Positions 36,301 to 41,372 of a stretch of 64,000 nucleotides of DNA are shown one piece after another. Numbering within the stretch: the stretch's first letter is position 1; every line of letters begins with the position of its first letter. The notes under the pieces were generated by a model that was not told the DNA's origin, did no database searches, and saw nothing but the letters and a program-made list of their open reading frames with translations. Origin of the DNA: Chondrosia reniformis (Eukaryota > Porifera > Demospongiae > Chondrillida > Chondrillidae); NCBI GenBank assembly GCA_947172415.1, contig OX359199.1:2630001-2694000 (forward strand), given 5' to 3'. The translations under genes were made by a program, and so were the position numbers.

Positions 36301-39300
36301 CACAAAGTGGATGACAGCAGTGGCTCAATTGGAAGGCGCTATGCTAGGACTGATGAGATTGCCATACCATTTGGAATTACTGTGGACTTTGATACAATAA
36401 AGGCTGGTACTGCCACTCTGAGAGAGAGAGACACTACTAAACAGATCAGAGCAAAGGCAGGCAAATAAGTGTATACAGTGCTAGCAATGTAGTGGCTTCT
36501 TACTCACACAGCTGCTGATAAATATAGATTGCAAGTTTGGTGCAGTAATGCAGCTAATAGTGTAAAGTCTGTTTTGTTGGCATATACAGTAATTAGTATG
36601 TACCAAAAGTGTTTCTTGAAATGTATGTACTAAAGTAAATAAAAAACATTTACAAAAATGATGTTAGAAGTAGGAATGGCAGTGTTCACTAATACATCAG
36701 CAAAAAGTATCGAAACAAGACAGTGATTATATGATAAGGCTAATCATACTGAAGTTGCATATATACTGAAATTTAATACACTTCTGTGTTTGGGCACACT
36801 AACCTCAAGTAGGAATGGTGAGCCCAAACACAGAAGTGTATGGTTAAGTTACTTAAATTTCAGTATATATACAACTTCAGTATGATTAGCCTGATCATAT
36901 AATCACTGTGTTGTTTCGATACTTTTTGCTGATGTATTAGTGAACACTGCCATTCCTACTTCTAACATCATTTTTGTAAATGTTTTTCATTTACTTGTAT
37001 TCCCCCTTTTTCTTCTTAATATTACTTGTTTTAAATTGATTTGGAAGTTTTCTTGACGAAAATCCCTAAATAACATCTTAGACAAGAGAAATATGACGAA
37101 AACCATGATCTCTTAATTAAAAAATGGCGGCCGAAAAGACCACAATTTTCGCTTTTCACAATTAACATGCTTCTTGTAGAGCGCATTCAGATTTAGGGCC
37201 GTCTATTCCCTAGTTCAGAAATATTTATGACGATTTATAACTTGTACGTGCCCGCATAAGTTTGCGTGTTAGCGCTAGTCTATTCAATAAACGAAGAAGA
37301 AGAAGAACAGGGGCGGATTTAGGGGGGGGGGCTTAGGGGGCTAAAGCCCCCCCTTCAACCAAGACATTGAATTCCAAATATCAAATATTCTGCTGAATCT
37401 GAAAGAGACAGTGGAGAACCAACCACAGCCACACTTACAGGTTAAACTTAGGTATCTTCATCCAAACACAGCTTTTATCAAGCACTGCAGTTCAATACAT
37501 GCTTAATTTCATTCTCTGATAGTTCCTCCCATGTTAGGCGGCCATTTTGGTTCTGGCCTTGTTTATTCTATTAAACGCCCATTGTTCCTCATGGTTAAAC
37601 AGGAGGTTAAAACATGGCTGAACCTGGGTTGAACACCAGGAAGCTTCTTGAGATACACTGCCAGTCACGAGTGCAGAGTGTGAACGCTCCGTTAGTCGAC
37701 TGCGGTATCTGAAGACATATCTGCGAAGTACCACCACAGAGGATCGTCTGAATGGCCTGGCAATGCTCTATGTACATCGAGATATCCCCTGCCCCATTGA
37801 AACAGTAGTGGATGACTTTGCACGTGCACAACCTAGAAGACTAGAATTATCTAACCCATTTATTGAGACAGCAGAAGTGTAAAGAACTAAACATAATAAT
37901 TATTTCACGTTTCTACCACTGACATGCATATTTTTATATCTTGGTGCTCTTCACTTTTTGTTGCTATGTTGTTGCTTGCTTACTACTTACTGCAATTAAG
38001 CATTAACAATTATGCTTAAATCAAAATTTAGCTATCCCGAGTGAGTTGCCCCCAGACCCTCTCCCCCTTCCGCCATGTTTTAACATCATACTGTTCGAGT
38101 TAGCCCCCCCCTTCACAACATCCTAGATCCGCCACTGAAGAAGAAATGAATTTTGGAAATGGGCCTATTGCTGGTTAGCCACTTTTTGAGCGCTGTAGAG
38201 TGTGTAGAGCGTCGAAGCATGTTTTGGCATTTAGGAAAGCGTGCATTAATGGCTGCAAATAACCGAATATAACCGAAAATCGCTTCGTTGGTGATTTATG
38301 AGGTGTTGATTGCTAATACATTGAATAGGGTGGCCATTTTTTTTCGGCCATTCCTACTTAGAGAGTACTAATGTACTCTATGTTATTGATGATTACTACA
38401 GTAATATAAGATGAACAATGCATACAATCTATTATGTGTTCGATGTGGTATGTCAAGAAACTCTTTTATTTTGCAATTTAGCGTGTCACTAAGACAGAGA
38501 TAGTATAACACATATATTTTGCTTTTCATTTAGTATTGTCTTGCTCTCCAATAATAACATGTATCCTATAGTGTGTGGTATATTGCCCTCTATTGTTTTC
38601 AGAATTTATGGCTTCCTGTTCATATCCTTGTATGTATATATACAGTACAAGTTACAATGTACAAAGGTAATCTAATATAAATAAATAAATAATATATATA
38701 TATAATTACAATCAAGTACTACACTGTACCAGTTACCAATTTAAGAGATCCAAGTGACTATGTAATATTAAAATTACAATCAAGTATCAGCTACACAGTG
38801 CAAGTTACAAATTTAAAGAGATCCAAGTGACCCCTAGGATAATCAGTATTTTAAGTAGTATAGTTGTAGGCATTGCAATGCTGAACTAATGCATAGAGAG
38901 TAGTAGTTGATACAGATCATCCAATTGCAAGGGAGAACACATGGCCTACCAATTACCTTTTCACACCTTAGTATAGGCTGAAGATGATGCATCTGCATGT
39001 CATATATCAGCAAAGGTTCCAGTCTTAAATGGGGTCTCAGCTAATAACCACAGCAGATTTGATTTGCCTTGTGAGGGAGCTAAGAATACCAACGGTTGGT
39101 TGGTTGCATGCATTCGCATAATCAACAGGGTTAGAGACCATTTTGTAGCTTGAACACAAGGACATCATATGACATACGTATATAAAGGCCTAGGCCTTTT
39201 ATGTCCTTGCGTACAGTAGTTGAGGATTTCAAAGCCTGCGACTATATGTACTATTTAAAATACTGATTATCCTAGGGATCACTTGGATTGTATCTCTTTA

Positions 39301-40454
39301 AATTAACTTGCACTGTGTAGCTAGTACTTGATTGTAATTTTAATATTTCATAGTCACTTGGGTCTCTTAAATTTGTAACTTGTACTGTGTAGTACTTGAC
39401 TGTAATTTTAATATTTGCCAGTAATTTGCACTGTGTAGTGTACTTGAGTGTAATTAGCTAGCAAATTATTTTACTATACGTACTTATAGACATTCGCTAT
39501 GAGCAATTTTGTAATGAGATTCTACTGTATGTACACATGGAAAACGTACACACATGGATAAGAATAAAGCCTTGTTGAACGTCAGCAACATGAATTTACT
39601 AATAATGGATGTTTCGACCCAGAGGTCTTCATCAGCAATACACGAGGAATGGAAATACAACTCAGTATAAATAGGAAATTAGTAAATTCATGTTGCTGAC
39701 ACTCAACAAGGCTTTATTCTCATAATGATACACCTTGAATTCTTCATTATATCTTGATTATTTTGCAATTTTAATTAAACAAAATTTCGCCAGATATTTG
39801 TCATAAACATGTACCATGATACATGTTGGTTTCAAAGTGATCTGACCAATTGAAATTTTTTATCAATATAACACATGGTTTCAATATAAATTTCCTATAG
39901 GTTTTCTATAGTCCTATGGCATTTTATAAGCAGACTTTGTCCTCTGTTTTCTAACAAACGGAGGCCTAAAGGAAAAATCCCTTAATCTAAAATAAGTTTT
40001 TTACCCTAAAGTTTATGATAATATACCCATTCTGTATGTAGGTCCTTTCTTGGAGCCATATGAATGATTTAATTATTTATATTATGTTATTTATTTATTT
40101 ATATTATATTAGATTACCTAAGTATATTATACTGTAACTAGTACTGTATATATTTACATCTGTCACCAAAATGGCAGATGTGGCAAGTTTTCTGGGGGCA
40201 CCGTTCTTTCCCCCTGAGGATCTCTAGGTTAAAATTTCCAACCCTGCTATTATGCTGATGATGCTCAATAAACCACTGACTATTATATACACATATGTAC
40301 ATATATCCTATTATTTCTTTTTCAAAATGTATGTACACAGTTGGAAGAACTTCCTGCTCTGGTTGCCAAGCTATCTAATGGAGACCTGACCTGGCAAGAG
40401 GTAATAAAGGAGTACCCAGAATTCACAGGACAAGAGAGCATGACCACTAAATAA
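3249..40454 (+). CDS. GARS1: Glycyl-tRNA synthetase, split gene of 13 visible exons (5' incomplete)
   Basis: Class II aminoacyl-tRNA synthetase that charges tRNA-Gly with glycine in the cytosol (and mitochondrion if a leader exon exists). Joining 3249-3351, 8246-8387, 13201-13366, 19339-19484, 27184-27333, 27954-28119, 33176-33448, 33979-34124, 34470-34555, 35482-35591, 35892-35985, 36272-36456 and 40341-40454 gives 627 codons in a single frame, with phases agreeing at every junction, ending in TAA. Seen in order: a YDYGPMG block, motif 2 ([11 protein letters not shown]), [10 protein letters not shown], motif 3 ([11 protein letters not shown]) and the anticodon-binding domain ([18 protein letters not shown]). 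Animal cytosolic enzymes have about 685 residues, so 50-60 N-terminal residues (including any WHEP domain) are not seen here. The coding frame looks intact. Introns total 35 kb and are mostly mobile DNA. Confidence 0.97.
3834..4029. repeat. Short repeat, possible hAT-type MITE
   Basis: Begins CAGTGCTCCCTG and ends AGCCCTG, with G-runs near the left end and C-runs near the right end. The termini are weakly inverted, and a clean 8-bp target duplication is not visible. Weak call. Confidence 0.3.
6120..7560 (-). pseudogene. Non-LTR retrotransposon reverse transcriptase relic (APE type likely)
   Basis: Read on the minus strand, pieces in three frames line up as one reverse transcriptase. A segment resembling the EWxxAxIVPLxKKGxxxxCNNxRGISLLxV motif lies at about 6900-6700. 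A linker with [15 protein letters not shown] lies at about 6600-6540, [13 protein letters not shown] at about 6480, and the catalytic box [10 protein letters not shown] at about 6300. This order is that of L1/CR1-like elements. It is heavily mutated. The upstream part (7550-7326) is probably the linker after the endonuclease. No ends or target duplications were found. Confidence 0.6.
8246..8387 (+). CDS. GARS1: GARS exon B
   Basis: It begins mid-codon (G|GT) with [11 protein letters not shown] and runs through WRQHFI to LTPKTVL, the start of the class II catalytic domain with motif 1. Donor AA|GTACGTAAGT. Confidence 0.96.
9250..9430. repeat. Palindromic module with CTGATGAAGACC motif
   Basis: Arms AATAAAGCCTTGTTGAATGT and its complement near 9425 enclose a minus-strand CTGATGAAGACC..GGGTTTAAAC block. 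The same module recurs at 11900-12062 and 39549-39727. Confidence 0.75.
11900..12062. repeat. Palindromic module with CTGATGAAGACC motif, inverted copy
   Basis: Same module as at 9250-9430 but in the opposite orientation. It carries CTGATGAAGACCTCCGGGTT followed by GAAAC at about 11983-12008. Confidence 0.75.
12790..13010. repeat. (TA)n(TG)n run plus interspersed repeat
   Basis: A TA/TG run at 12793-12822 precedes a block beginning ATCTGTCAACAAATGGCGGA, which recurs in diverged form at 43800-43990 (ATCTGTCAAAAAGTGGCGGA). It is a dispersed non-coding repeat of unknown class. Confidence 0.6.
13201..13366 (+). CDS. GARS1: GARS exon C
   Basis: It encodes [14 protein letters not shown] and GECFRADHL, the conserved block after motif 1, then part of the lineage-variable insertion. 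Acceptor ACTTAG, donor AGG|GTATGA, phase 0. Confidence 0.96.
13815..15122 (-). pseudogene. Retroelement reverse transcriptase relic (WYADDATA-type family)
   Basis: Minus-strand reading in shifting frames gives [19 protein letters not shown] at about 15110, then [36 protein letters not shown] (active-site box, one D replaced by N), [35 protein letters not shown] and [24 protein letters not shown], ending near 13873. This is a reverse transcriptase family I remember as common in sponges and corals but cannot place in a named clade. The last 50 residues ([12 protein letters not shown]) look like the tail of a different non-LTR element. At least five frame breaks. A related C-terminal relic lies at 44370-45250. 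Confidence 0.65.
15123..15950 (-). pseudogene. piggyBac transposase N-terminal relic
   Basis: On the minus strand a Glu/Asp-rich leader (15937-15695) is followed by [20 protein letters not shown] (about 15570-15470), the usual DFFxxFFxxxxxxxIVxxTNxYA start of the piggyBac core. After a 250-bp interruption comes [19 protein letters not shown] (about 15180-15125), the conserved LPxLRDYWSxDPLL block. The reading then runs directly into the reverse transcriptase relic, so the catalytic part is lost. The interruption is the CGAAGTT-rich array. Confidence 0.65.
15216..15440. repeat. Irregular CGAAGTT-rich array
   Basis: About fifteen copies of the heptamer (C/A)GAAGT(T/G) occur at spacings of roughly 13-18 bases, many as GTTYGACCGAAGT or close variants. 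It sits inside the piggyBac relic and separates two of its conserved blocks. It is non-coding, and I do not recognise the family. Confidence 0.7.
16790..18235 (-). pseudogene. pogo/Tigger-type DDE transposase
   Basis: Cuts and joins the element at its TA-flanked ends. The likely start is at 18235 ([17 protein letters not shown]), followed by a Ser/Pro-rich leader and [22 protein letters not shown] with [11 protein letters not shown], an HTH region of pogo-like proteins. After a frameshift near 17935, [12 protein letters not shown] and the DDE_1 catalytic core follow: an NADQTP block (first Asp), [29 protein letters not shown]-like (second Asp region) and [24 protein letters not shown] (third acidic residue). 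At least four frame breaks or stops. Roughly 450 residues, normal for the family. Confidence 0.8.
18330..19031 (+). pseudogene. HIRAN-like domain protein with acidic tail, encoded by the pogo-like element
   Basis: One frame reads [37 protein letters not shown] and [12 protein letters not shown]. This is the layout of the HIRAN domain (known from HLTF/Rad5 N-termini, where it binds 3' ends of single-stranded DNA): a Trp-Pro strand, a D-x-x-A-[IV]-A strand, a VGHxPRE turn and a closing strand. It is followed by about 100 residues very rich in Asp/Glu/Ser/Gly with repeated EGTD(D/G)SDGE units (18840-19000). Two in-frame stops (about 18388 and 18699) interrupt it. The gene points away from the transposase, and the two starts lie within about 100 bp, suggesting a shared bidirectional promoter (inference). 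Domain call is by pattern, not by search. Confidence 0.6.
19180..20670. other. End of GARS intron 3, exon D and start of intron 4
   Basis: Apart from exon D (19339-19484), no gene is seen. A block of about 65 bp at 19206-19270 recurs directly at 20221-20290 (ATGAAAAATCTAATA..CCATTTTCC), one copy on each side of exon D. ATACCACACTTGAGTGTGGT at 20162-20181 is a short palindrome. Confidence 0.6.
19339..19484 (+). CDS. GARS1: GARS exon D
   Basis: It encodes [13 protein letters not shown], the glycine-enzyme hallmark before motif 2. Acceptor TTTTACAG, donor GG|GTAAGT, phase 2. Confidence 0.96.
20671..20844 (-). repeat. Gypsy 3' LTR
   Basis: 174 bp, starts TGTAG and ends CTACA. Preceded by the AGCAT duplication and followed by the purine tract (C/T-rich on the + strand). 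Confidence 0.85.
20961..21173 (-). pseudogene. Gypsy integrase C-terminal fragment
   Basis: The minus-strand frame contains [20 protein letters not shown] and QLFF, the end of the integrase core of Ty3/Gypsy elements, which would insert the cDNA. It is truncated upstream. It lies just inside the 3' LTR as expected. Confidence 0.8.
21222..21518 (-). pseudogene. Gypsy protease-region/linker fragment
   Basis: 98-residue minus-strand frame with [20 protein letters not shown] and a zinc-knuckle-like CHR..C tail upstream (about 21560-21520). This resembles the gag-protease junction region of Gypsy elements. It directly precedes integrase, so RT and RNase H are deleted. Moderate certainty. Confidence 0.45.
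21656..23863 (+). CDS. Reverse transcriptase with zinc knuckle and restriction-like endonuclease (5'-truncated)
   Basis: 735 open residues. The first two codons are host Gypsy DNA. In order: RT fingers ([20 protein letters not shown], 14-33), [11 protein letters not shown] (99-109), [13 protein letters not shown] (159-171), YMDDL (204-208), thumb, a CCHC knuckle (C536, C539, H548, C553) and RPDLV (620-624) followed 15 residues later by Glu637 (IIEMSVP). The last is the PD-x12-14-E signature of the restriction-like endonuclease in R2/R4/NeSL/HERO-type elements. The protein nicks the target and primes reverse transcription there. The N-terminal DNA-binding part is missing but partly seen in the second copy. 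No disabling mutation is visible in what remains. Confidence 0.9.
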   Translation: MFIPDWLTRGRTLLIPKKGDPKSAANYRPIACLNTMYKAVTAYIASELLTYTYTNDLLPMAQRAMRKGRWGCVDCLLLDQSIRLDAKIMGKPLSVAWIDYEKAYDRVPHKWVMKVLKTIKCPDWIRRSIELFSKHWATVLELRTAGKVVRSTPVKYNRGLFQGDSLSPLLFCLAIAPISQVLNRTKGYALWHNGERNTMSHLLYMDDLKIYAGGPDKLREAMECVEKTSNAIGMRFGVRKCGTAHMQKGKVLAGPDNPERSEESIRSLEKGTTYKYLGLEQLFEVDDSKVKACLINELRRRLHKVWGSHLNGKNAAEASNMLCASLMRYSYPVLKWTQSELPKLDRMVRKIMRKYQCHHYNSAIERVSLPRSQGGRGLCSFPLDHDRAVVNLARYLHTANDPLIAVVVKHQKWLECSKQRRTVLKEARLILRSHGIELEPEMWLKTDPSQNSVREWRRVARELREAQTERLKSNLAEKSHQGSYHRQVTNRESYVWLSEGRLRPQTEALILAAQDDVLHTRWYQNRILKNSSLLMCRECGKAMETVKHILNMCEPKGFSLYKERHDRAILIVLWRLLKEYGFRQEEPWYKLEAKPVYENRSVKILWDPSIPTDDEMTERRPDLVVEDRLSKSIFIIEMSVPTDSNINGRWQEKFQKYQKLAADMRKQFRGYRIKVVPMIIGALGTVDTLLEDLRGIPKLSKSAVEVMRAMQRTVLCSAVRILRRHLSVEGLGPGR
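21663..24131 (+). mobile_element. 5'-truncated R2-like non-LTR retrotransposon
   Basis: Perfect 14-bp target duplication AGTAATTTTGTTCA at 21649-21662 and 24132-24145 defines the insert, which lies opposite to and inside the Gypsy element. The left end starts mid-RT; the same point in the second copy is 60934. The 3' UTR of about 270 bp (ending near GTTCTCCGTTAAGGCTTTTG) is shared with the second copy at 63005-63272. The open reading frame is still intact, implying a recent insertion. Confidence 0.92.
24321..24515 (-). pseudogene. Gypsy gag fragment
   Basis: The minus-strand frame contains [27 protein letters not shown] and [19 protein letters not shown], the standard Ty3/Gypsy capsid C-terminal domain. 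Further gag text continues in other frames to about 24700 and again at about 24050-24300. Confidence 0.85.
24720..24840 (-). repeat. Gypsy 5' LTR, left part
   Basis: Matches the first 120 bp of the LTR at 20671 and stops inside the TA run where a composite insertion entered. The remainder resumes at about 26186. Confidence 0.8.
24849..25212. repeat. Short repeats preceding the pogo-type MITE
   Basis: Two pieces. 24849-24922 resembles the palindromic repeat at 45510-45630. About 24925-25208 has ATATACTCCGT / ACGGAGTATAT termini. The latter includes a stem at 25100-25165 (GATATAACAG.ATTTAAGAAG facing CTTCTTAAATCCTGTTATAT), repeated at 41227-41295 next to the second pogo-type MITE. Confidence 0.55.
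25219..26179. mobile_element. pogo-type non-autonomous element, copy 1
   Basis: 961 bp with termini CAGTGGAACCTCTGAATAAC and (complement) CAGTGGAACCTCCGTTAACA, both flanked by TA. This is the terminal style of Tigger/pogo MITEs. A second copy (41373-42349) is nearly identical. No transposase remains. The centre holds a captured signal-peptide exon and an inverted partial copy of it. Confidence 0.85.
25695..25939 (+). pseudogene. Captured signal-peptide exon in pogo-type MITE, copy 1
   Basis: Begins at an ATG with [20 protein letters not shown], a hydrophobic leader, then [13 protein letters not shown], a stop (TAA where copy 2 has GAA), [20 protein letters not shown] and [12 protein letters not shown]. 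It has two CxxC pairs and one NxT glycosylation site. It looks like the first exon of a secreted or membrane receptor (inference), not a transposase. The parent gene is not in this window. Confidence 0.5.
26245..27183. other. Remainder of GARS intron 4
   Basis: A stretch at 26560-26720 is less AT-rich than its surroundings, and on the minus strand reads [26 protein letters not shown], possibly a decayed coding fragment I cannot identify. Otherwise I see nothing in it. Confidence 0.4.
27184..27333 (+). CDS. GARS1: GARS exon E (motif 2)
   Basis: It encodes [10 protein letters not shown] and [14 protein letters not shown], class II motif 2 with its ATP-binding Arg-Asn-Glu. Frame-fitting requires the donor AG|GTTGGTAAG, which is weaker than the other donors. 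Confidence 0.96.
27334..27953. other. GARS intron 5
   Basis: 620 bp, no coding sequence. Contains the motif GCTGATGAAGACCTAAGGTT with CGAAGCGTTC at about 27801-27830, shared with the palindromic modules elsewhere in the window. Confidence 0.6.
27954..28119 (+). CDS. GARS1: GARS exon F
   Basis: It encodes [13 protein letters not shown] and the following NVADL block. Acceptor TTTTTAG, donor AAG|GTAAGA, phase 0. Confidence 0.96.
28120..29104. other. Left part of GARS intron 6
   Basis: AT-rich, no recognisable gene, RNA or repeat. It ends at the left terminus of the ISL2EU-like element. Confidence 0.5.
29177..31282 (+). pseudogene. SAP-SWIM-YqaJ nuclease of the ISL2EU-like element
   Basis: Exon 1 (29177-29322) and exon 2 (29590-31282) join in phase through GT..AG and complete a SAP-like DNA-binding motif ([22 protein letters not shown] then HDYI). 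A SWIM zinc finger follows ([18 protein letters not shown], about 30070-30155), then a Ser/Asp-rich linker (30460-30540) and a YqaJ-type PD-(D/E)xK core (SPDAIACDP at about 30937, VEVKCPF at about 30977). In YqaJ exonucleases this core degrades duplex DNA. Here it probably processes ends or replication intermediates (inference). Stops at 30254 and 30776 and a TAA at 31097, plus compensating frameshifts near 30190-30300, interrupt an otherwise readable frame. Confidence 0.8.
31318..32889 (-). CDS. THAP-domain DDE_4 (Harbinger-related) transposase
   Basis: Intact 523-residue frame. THAP zinc finger at about 1-98 (C5, C10, W37, C58, H61), acidic linker 130-155, coiled coil about 163-198, an HTH of the [16 protein letters not shown] type at 289-305, and a DDE_4 core with D348 (IIIDCTE), D423 (VMADKGF) and E470 (RIHVERK). 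It binds and cuts the element ends. The typical length for this group is 400-550 residues. It is oriented towards the nuclease gene. The open frame suggests this copy could still make transposase, although its partner gene is broken. Confidence 0.92.
   Translation of the reverse strand: MPHHCCVPGCTSNSRDKTVEVVSFHSFLKDCALACEWIAKIRRDVGNHFQVNEHTKVCSLHFEADAYCSGSRRRPDDKKLTTVTCQKLKGDAVLTKFFWSTPARSTKAPTVRESLPPCKCRKIDCRPSTSSEAPEKNVDEASREETQSDDDSIHQHFACVSVINAEKEALKSENAKLSDKCTSLEEEVDTLKAANLQLGSHVFSFSQIEHQDELIKYYTGFGTGLIFMACFNFLKSSVKVMRTWKGSSTTPDIWEQHGSKRGSKPRLSLIEQFFLVMVHLRLGLGEVDLAQHFKVSQPTVSRTIITWLKNLMHHKFQQLPIWLSRCKITKLMPPCFRKWYPLTRIIIDCTEFFINTPSSLARQSLTWSAYKHHNTVKVLIGIAPHGHVTFVSNVFEGSISDQAITEQSGLLEYLEHGDSVMADKGFDIKDLLLQYDVRLNIPPFKQGDMQMAPEDLMSTKKIAGVRIHVERKMQRIKSYKILAGEIDNTLFDMLEQLVFVCAMLTNFEGALVAWLKYIQSTII
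33010..33175. other. Right end of GARS intron 6
   Basis: Short AT-rich stretch leading to a CTTTTCAG acceptor. No feature besides the possible TA target duplication. Confidence 0.5.
33176..33448 (+). CDS. GARS1: GARS exon G
   Basis: Largest exon, 91 codons, phase 0 at both ends. It encodes [31 protein letters not shown] and the [10 protein letters not shown] block. The donor CCA|GTATCC is weak. It follows the intron holding the ISL2EU-like transposon. Confidence 0.96.
33449..33978. other. GARS intron 7
   Basis: 530 bp, AT-rich. Nothing recognisable. Confidence 0.6.
33979..34124 (+). CDS. GARS1: GARS exon H
   Basis: It encodes the less conserved Lys-rich linker ([20 protein letters not shown]) between the catalytic blocks. 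Donor GG|GTTAGT, phase 2. Confidence 0.93.
34125..34469. other. GARS intron 8
   Basis: 345 bp, AT-rich. Nothing recognisable. Confidence 0.6.
34470..34555 (+). CDS. GARS1: GARS exon I
   Basis: Short exon encoding [19 protein letters not shown]. Acceptor TGTTTAG, donor TATG|GTAAAT, phase 1. Confidence 0.92.
34598..34800. repeat. Minisatellite, unit GGCTACAGCTGGATGGGTTCC
   Basis: About nine imperfect units of roughly 22-24 bp, some replaced by GCATTGTTACTGCTGGATGG, in GARS intron 9. The tryptophan-rich open frames over it are by-products of the repeat. Confidence 0.9.
35138..35243. repeat. 53-bp tandem duplication
   Basis: Two nearly identical head-to-tail copies starting TCTCACTGTGATTGAAGCCT in GARS intron 9. 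A recent local duplication. Confidence 0.9.
35482..35591 (+). CDS. GARS1: GARS exon J (motif 3)
   Basis: It encodes [16 protein letters not shown], class II motif 3 with the ATP-binding arginine, then RPDDEQRT. Donor ACT|GTGAGT, phase 0. Confidence 0.97.
35892..35985 (+). CDS. GARS1: GARS exon K
   Basis: Start of the anticodon-binding domain ([18 protein letters not shown]). Acceptor TATGTAG, donor T|GTACGTAAGT, phase 1. Confidence 0.95.
36272..36456 (+). CDS. GARS1: GARS exon L
   Basis: It encodes [22 protein letters not shown] and the [14 protein letters not shown] end of the anticodon-binding domain. To join the last exon in phase 0 the donor must be AAG|GCAGGC, a GC-AG intron. Reading through instead gives Ala-Gly-Lys and a stop at about 36466. 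Confidence 0.93.
36634..36997. repeat. Long inverted-repeat MITE
   Basis: Arms 36634-36779 and 36853-36997 are about 90% complementary (for example TTACAAAAATGATGTTAGAA facing TTCTAACATCATTTTTGTAA). The central loop has its own CACTTCTGTGTTTGGGC / GCCCAAACACAGAAGTG pairing. A diverged half copy lies at 42404-42600. Confidence 0.9.
37308..38137 (+). mobile_element. Non-autonomous hAT element with 8-bp target duplication
   Basis: Ends CAGGGGCGGATTTAGG and (complement) CAGTGGCGGATCTAGG, flanked by a perfect 8-bp duplication AAGAAGAA (37300-37307, 38138-38145). G- and C-runs follow each end. 830 bp; most of the transposase gene is deleted, leaving only its C-terminus. Confidence 0.92.
37661..37882 (+). 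pseudogene. hAT transposase C-terminal dimerisation domain
   Basis: The + strand frame reads [21 protein letters not shown] and [20 protein letters not shown], ending at a TAA. This is the hAT dimerisation signature ([21 protein letters not shown], RLNGLAxLxxHRD). The stretch is uninterrupted, but a stop and a deletion lie upstream, so it is a remnant kept near the 3' end of a deletion derivative. Confidence 0.88.
38640..40165. repeat. Fold-back repeat, second copy (partial)
   Basis: 38640-39145 matches the right arm and 39215-40165 the left arm of the element at 8720-12690, but joined tail-to-head around a short spacer. It includes the palindromic CTGATGAAGACC module at 39549-39727 (on the minus strand). 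Confidence 0.8.
40341..40454 (+). CDS. GARS1: GARS exon M (terminal)
   Basis: It encodes [18 protein letters not shown] through YPEFTGQES and ends in TAA. This matches the usual C-terminal tail of animal glycyl-tRNA synthetases. An ATTAAA at about 40530 is a candidate polyadenylation signal. Confidence 0.95.
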   Translation: MEELPALVAKLSNGDLTWQEVIKEYPEFTGQESMTTK

Positions 40455-41220
40455 CAGTTATACCTAGAGAACAATATTCAGAGTATGAAATATTTATAGA
40501 TTAATTTAAGCGTTTTCTAAATTCAAGGCAATTAAATATTATTGTACAGCACCTGTATAAAAATAGAGTCTGCATACAGTAACAAGACACATGATGAATT
40601 TTTTACGCAAGTCTAATTAAATCTTATGATTAGTGTAGAATGAATTTTTATGCATTTGCATAGCTGCAAAGGTTTACTCTGAAATCCTGGAATACCTGAT
40701 CATTGACCATAGGCTAGATTATTAGGAATATTTCTATCCAAATGGGGAAATTTACTACTATATATCAAGATAAAGTCCTAGTGATGGTTAATTCTAAAAT
40801 GTGGGATTTCTCAAGGCTGGAATTTGTCATTTTAAGAGGTTTTTGGTATAGACGTCACTGGTTATCAAGATTTCATATCTATATACATCACGTAAGTATG
40901 ACATAAGTATCCCATACTTATTGCATACATTTCCCTTTCTATAGCATACGAATCAGATACTTATCACTTAGGCATAATATACAAATGGTAGATGTATCAC
41001 ATACCTATCAATCAATCTTATTCAAGGTGGGGAGCTATTAGCCAGTGTCCAACCCCCAAGAAGAAACATCTTAGTCTCAAGAAGGGAAAGCAACACAGCA
41101 TCGACAAGGAGAATGACCCATGATTTGAGTTCCTAAAAGAGACCAAAGTCGAAAAATTGAAATAGGGCTACGCTACTTTATTCAGATTATAAGTTTGTTT
41201 CATGAAATCAATTACCATCT
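40455..41220. other. Downstream of GARS
   Basis: No gene. 40885-41015 is a short piece of the CATAC/GTATG satellite seen at 49100-52510. Confidence 0.6.
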
Positions 41221-41223
41221 TCC

Positions 41224-41345
41224 ATATTTGGGCAGGGATATAACAGGATTTAAGAAGCCGATGCAGTATATAGCTTCTTAAATCCTGTTATATCACGGTT
41301 ACCAAATTTAAACACAGGCGGTTGCCCCAGCAAGAGTGTATGTAT
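41224..41345. repeat. Hairpin repeat adjoining pogo-type MITE copy 2
   Basis: Same stem as 25093-25212 (GGGATATAACAGGATTTAAG facing CTTAAATCCTGTTATATCAC). It lies about 28 bp upstream of the MITE, in the same orientation as at the first locus. Confidence 0.8.
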
Positions 41346-41372
41346 AGCCCATTAGTATATTGGATATATATA

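Larger units (their letters stand above)
36998..38370. repeat. Dispersed repeat split by a hAT insertion
   Basis: Flanks of the hAT element (36998-37299 and 38146-38370) end in mutually inverted GCGGCCGAAAA / TTTTCGGCCA blocks. A relative with AAGAAGAAGAAAAAGAAAAT and GCCATGTTTTTTCGGGCTAT lies at 48850-49095. Non-coding, class unknown. Confidence 0.5.
36457..40340. other. GARS intron 12
   Basis: 3.9 kb. It contains a long inverted repeat (36634-36997), a hAT derivative (37308-38137) inside another repeat (about 36998-38370), and a fold-back copy (38640-40165). Confidence 0.85.
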
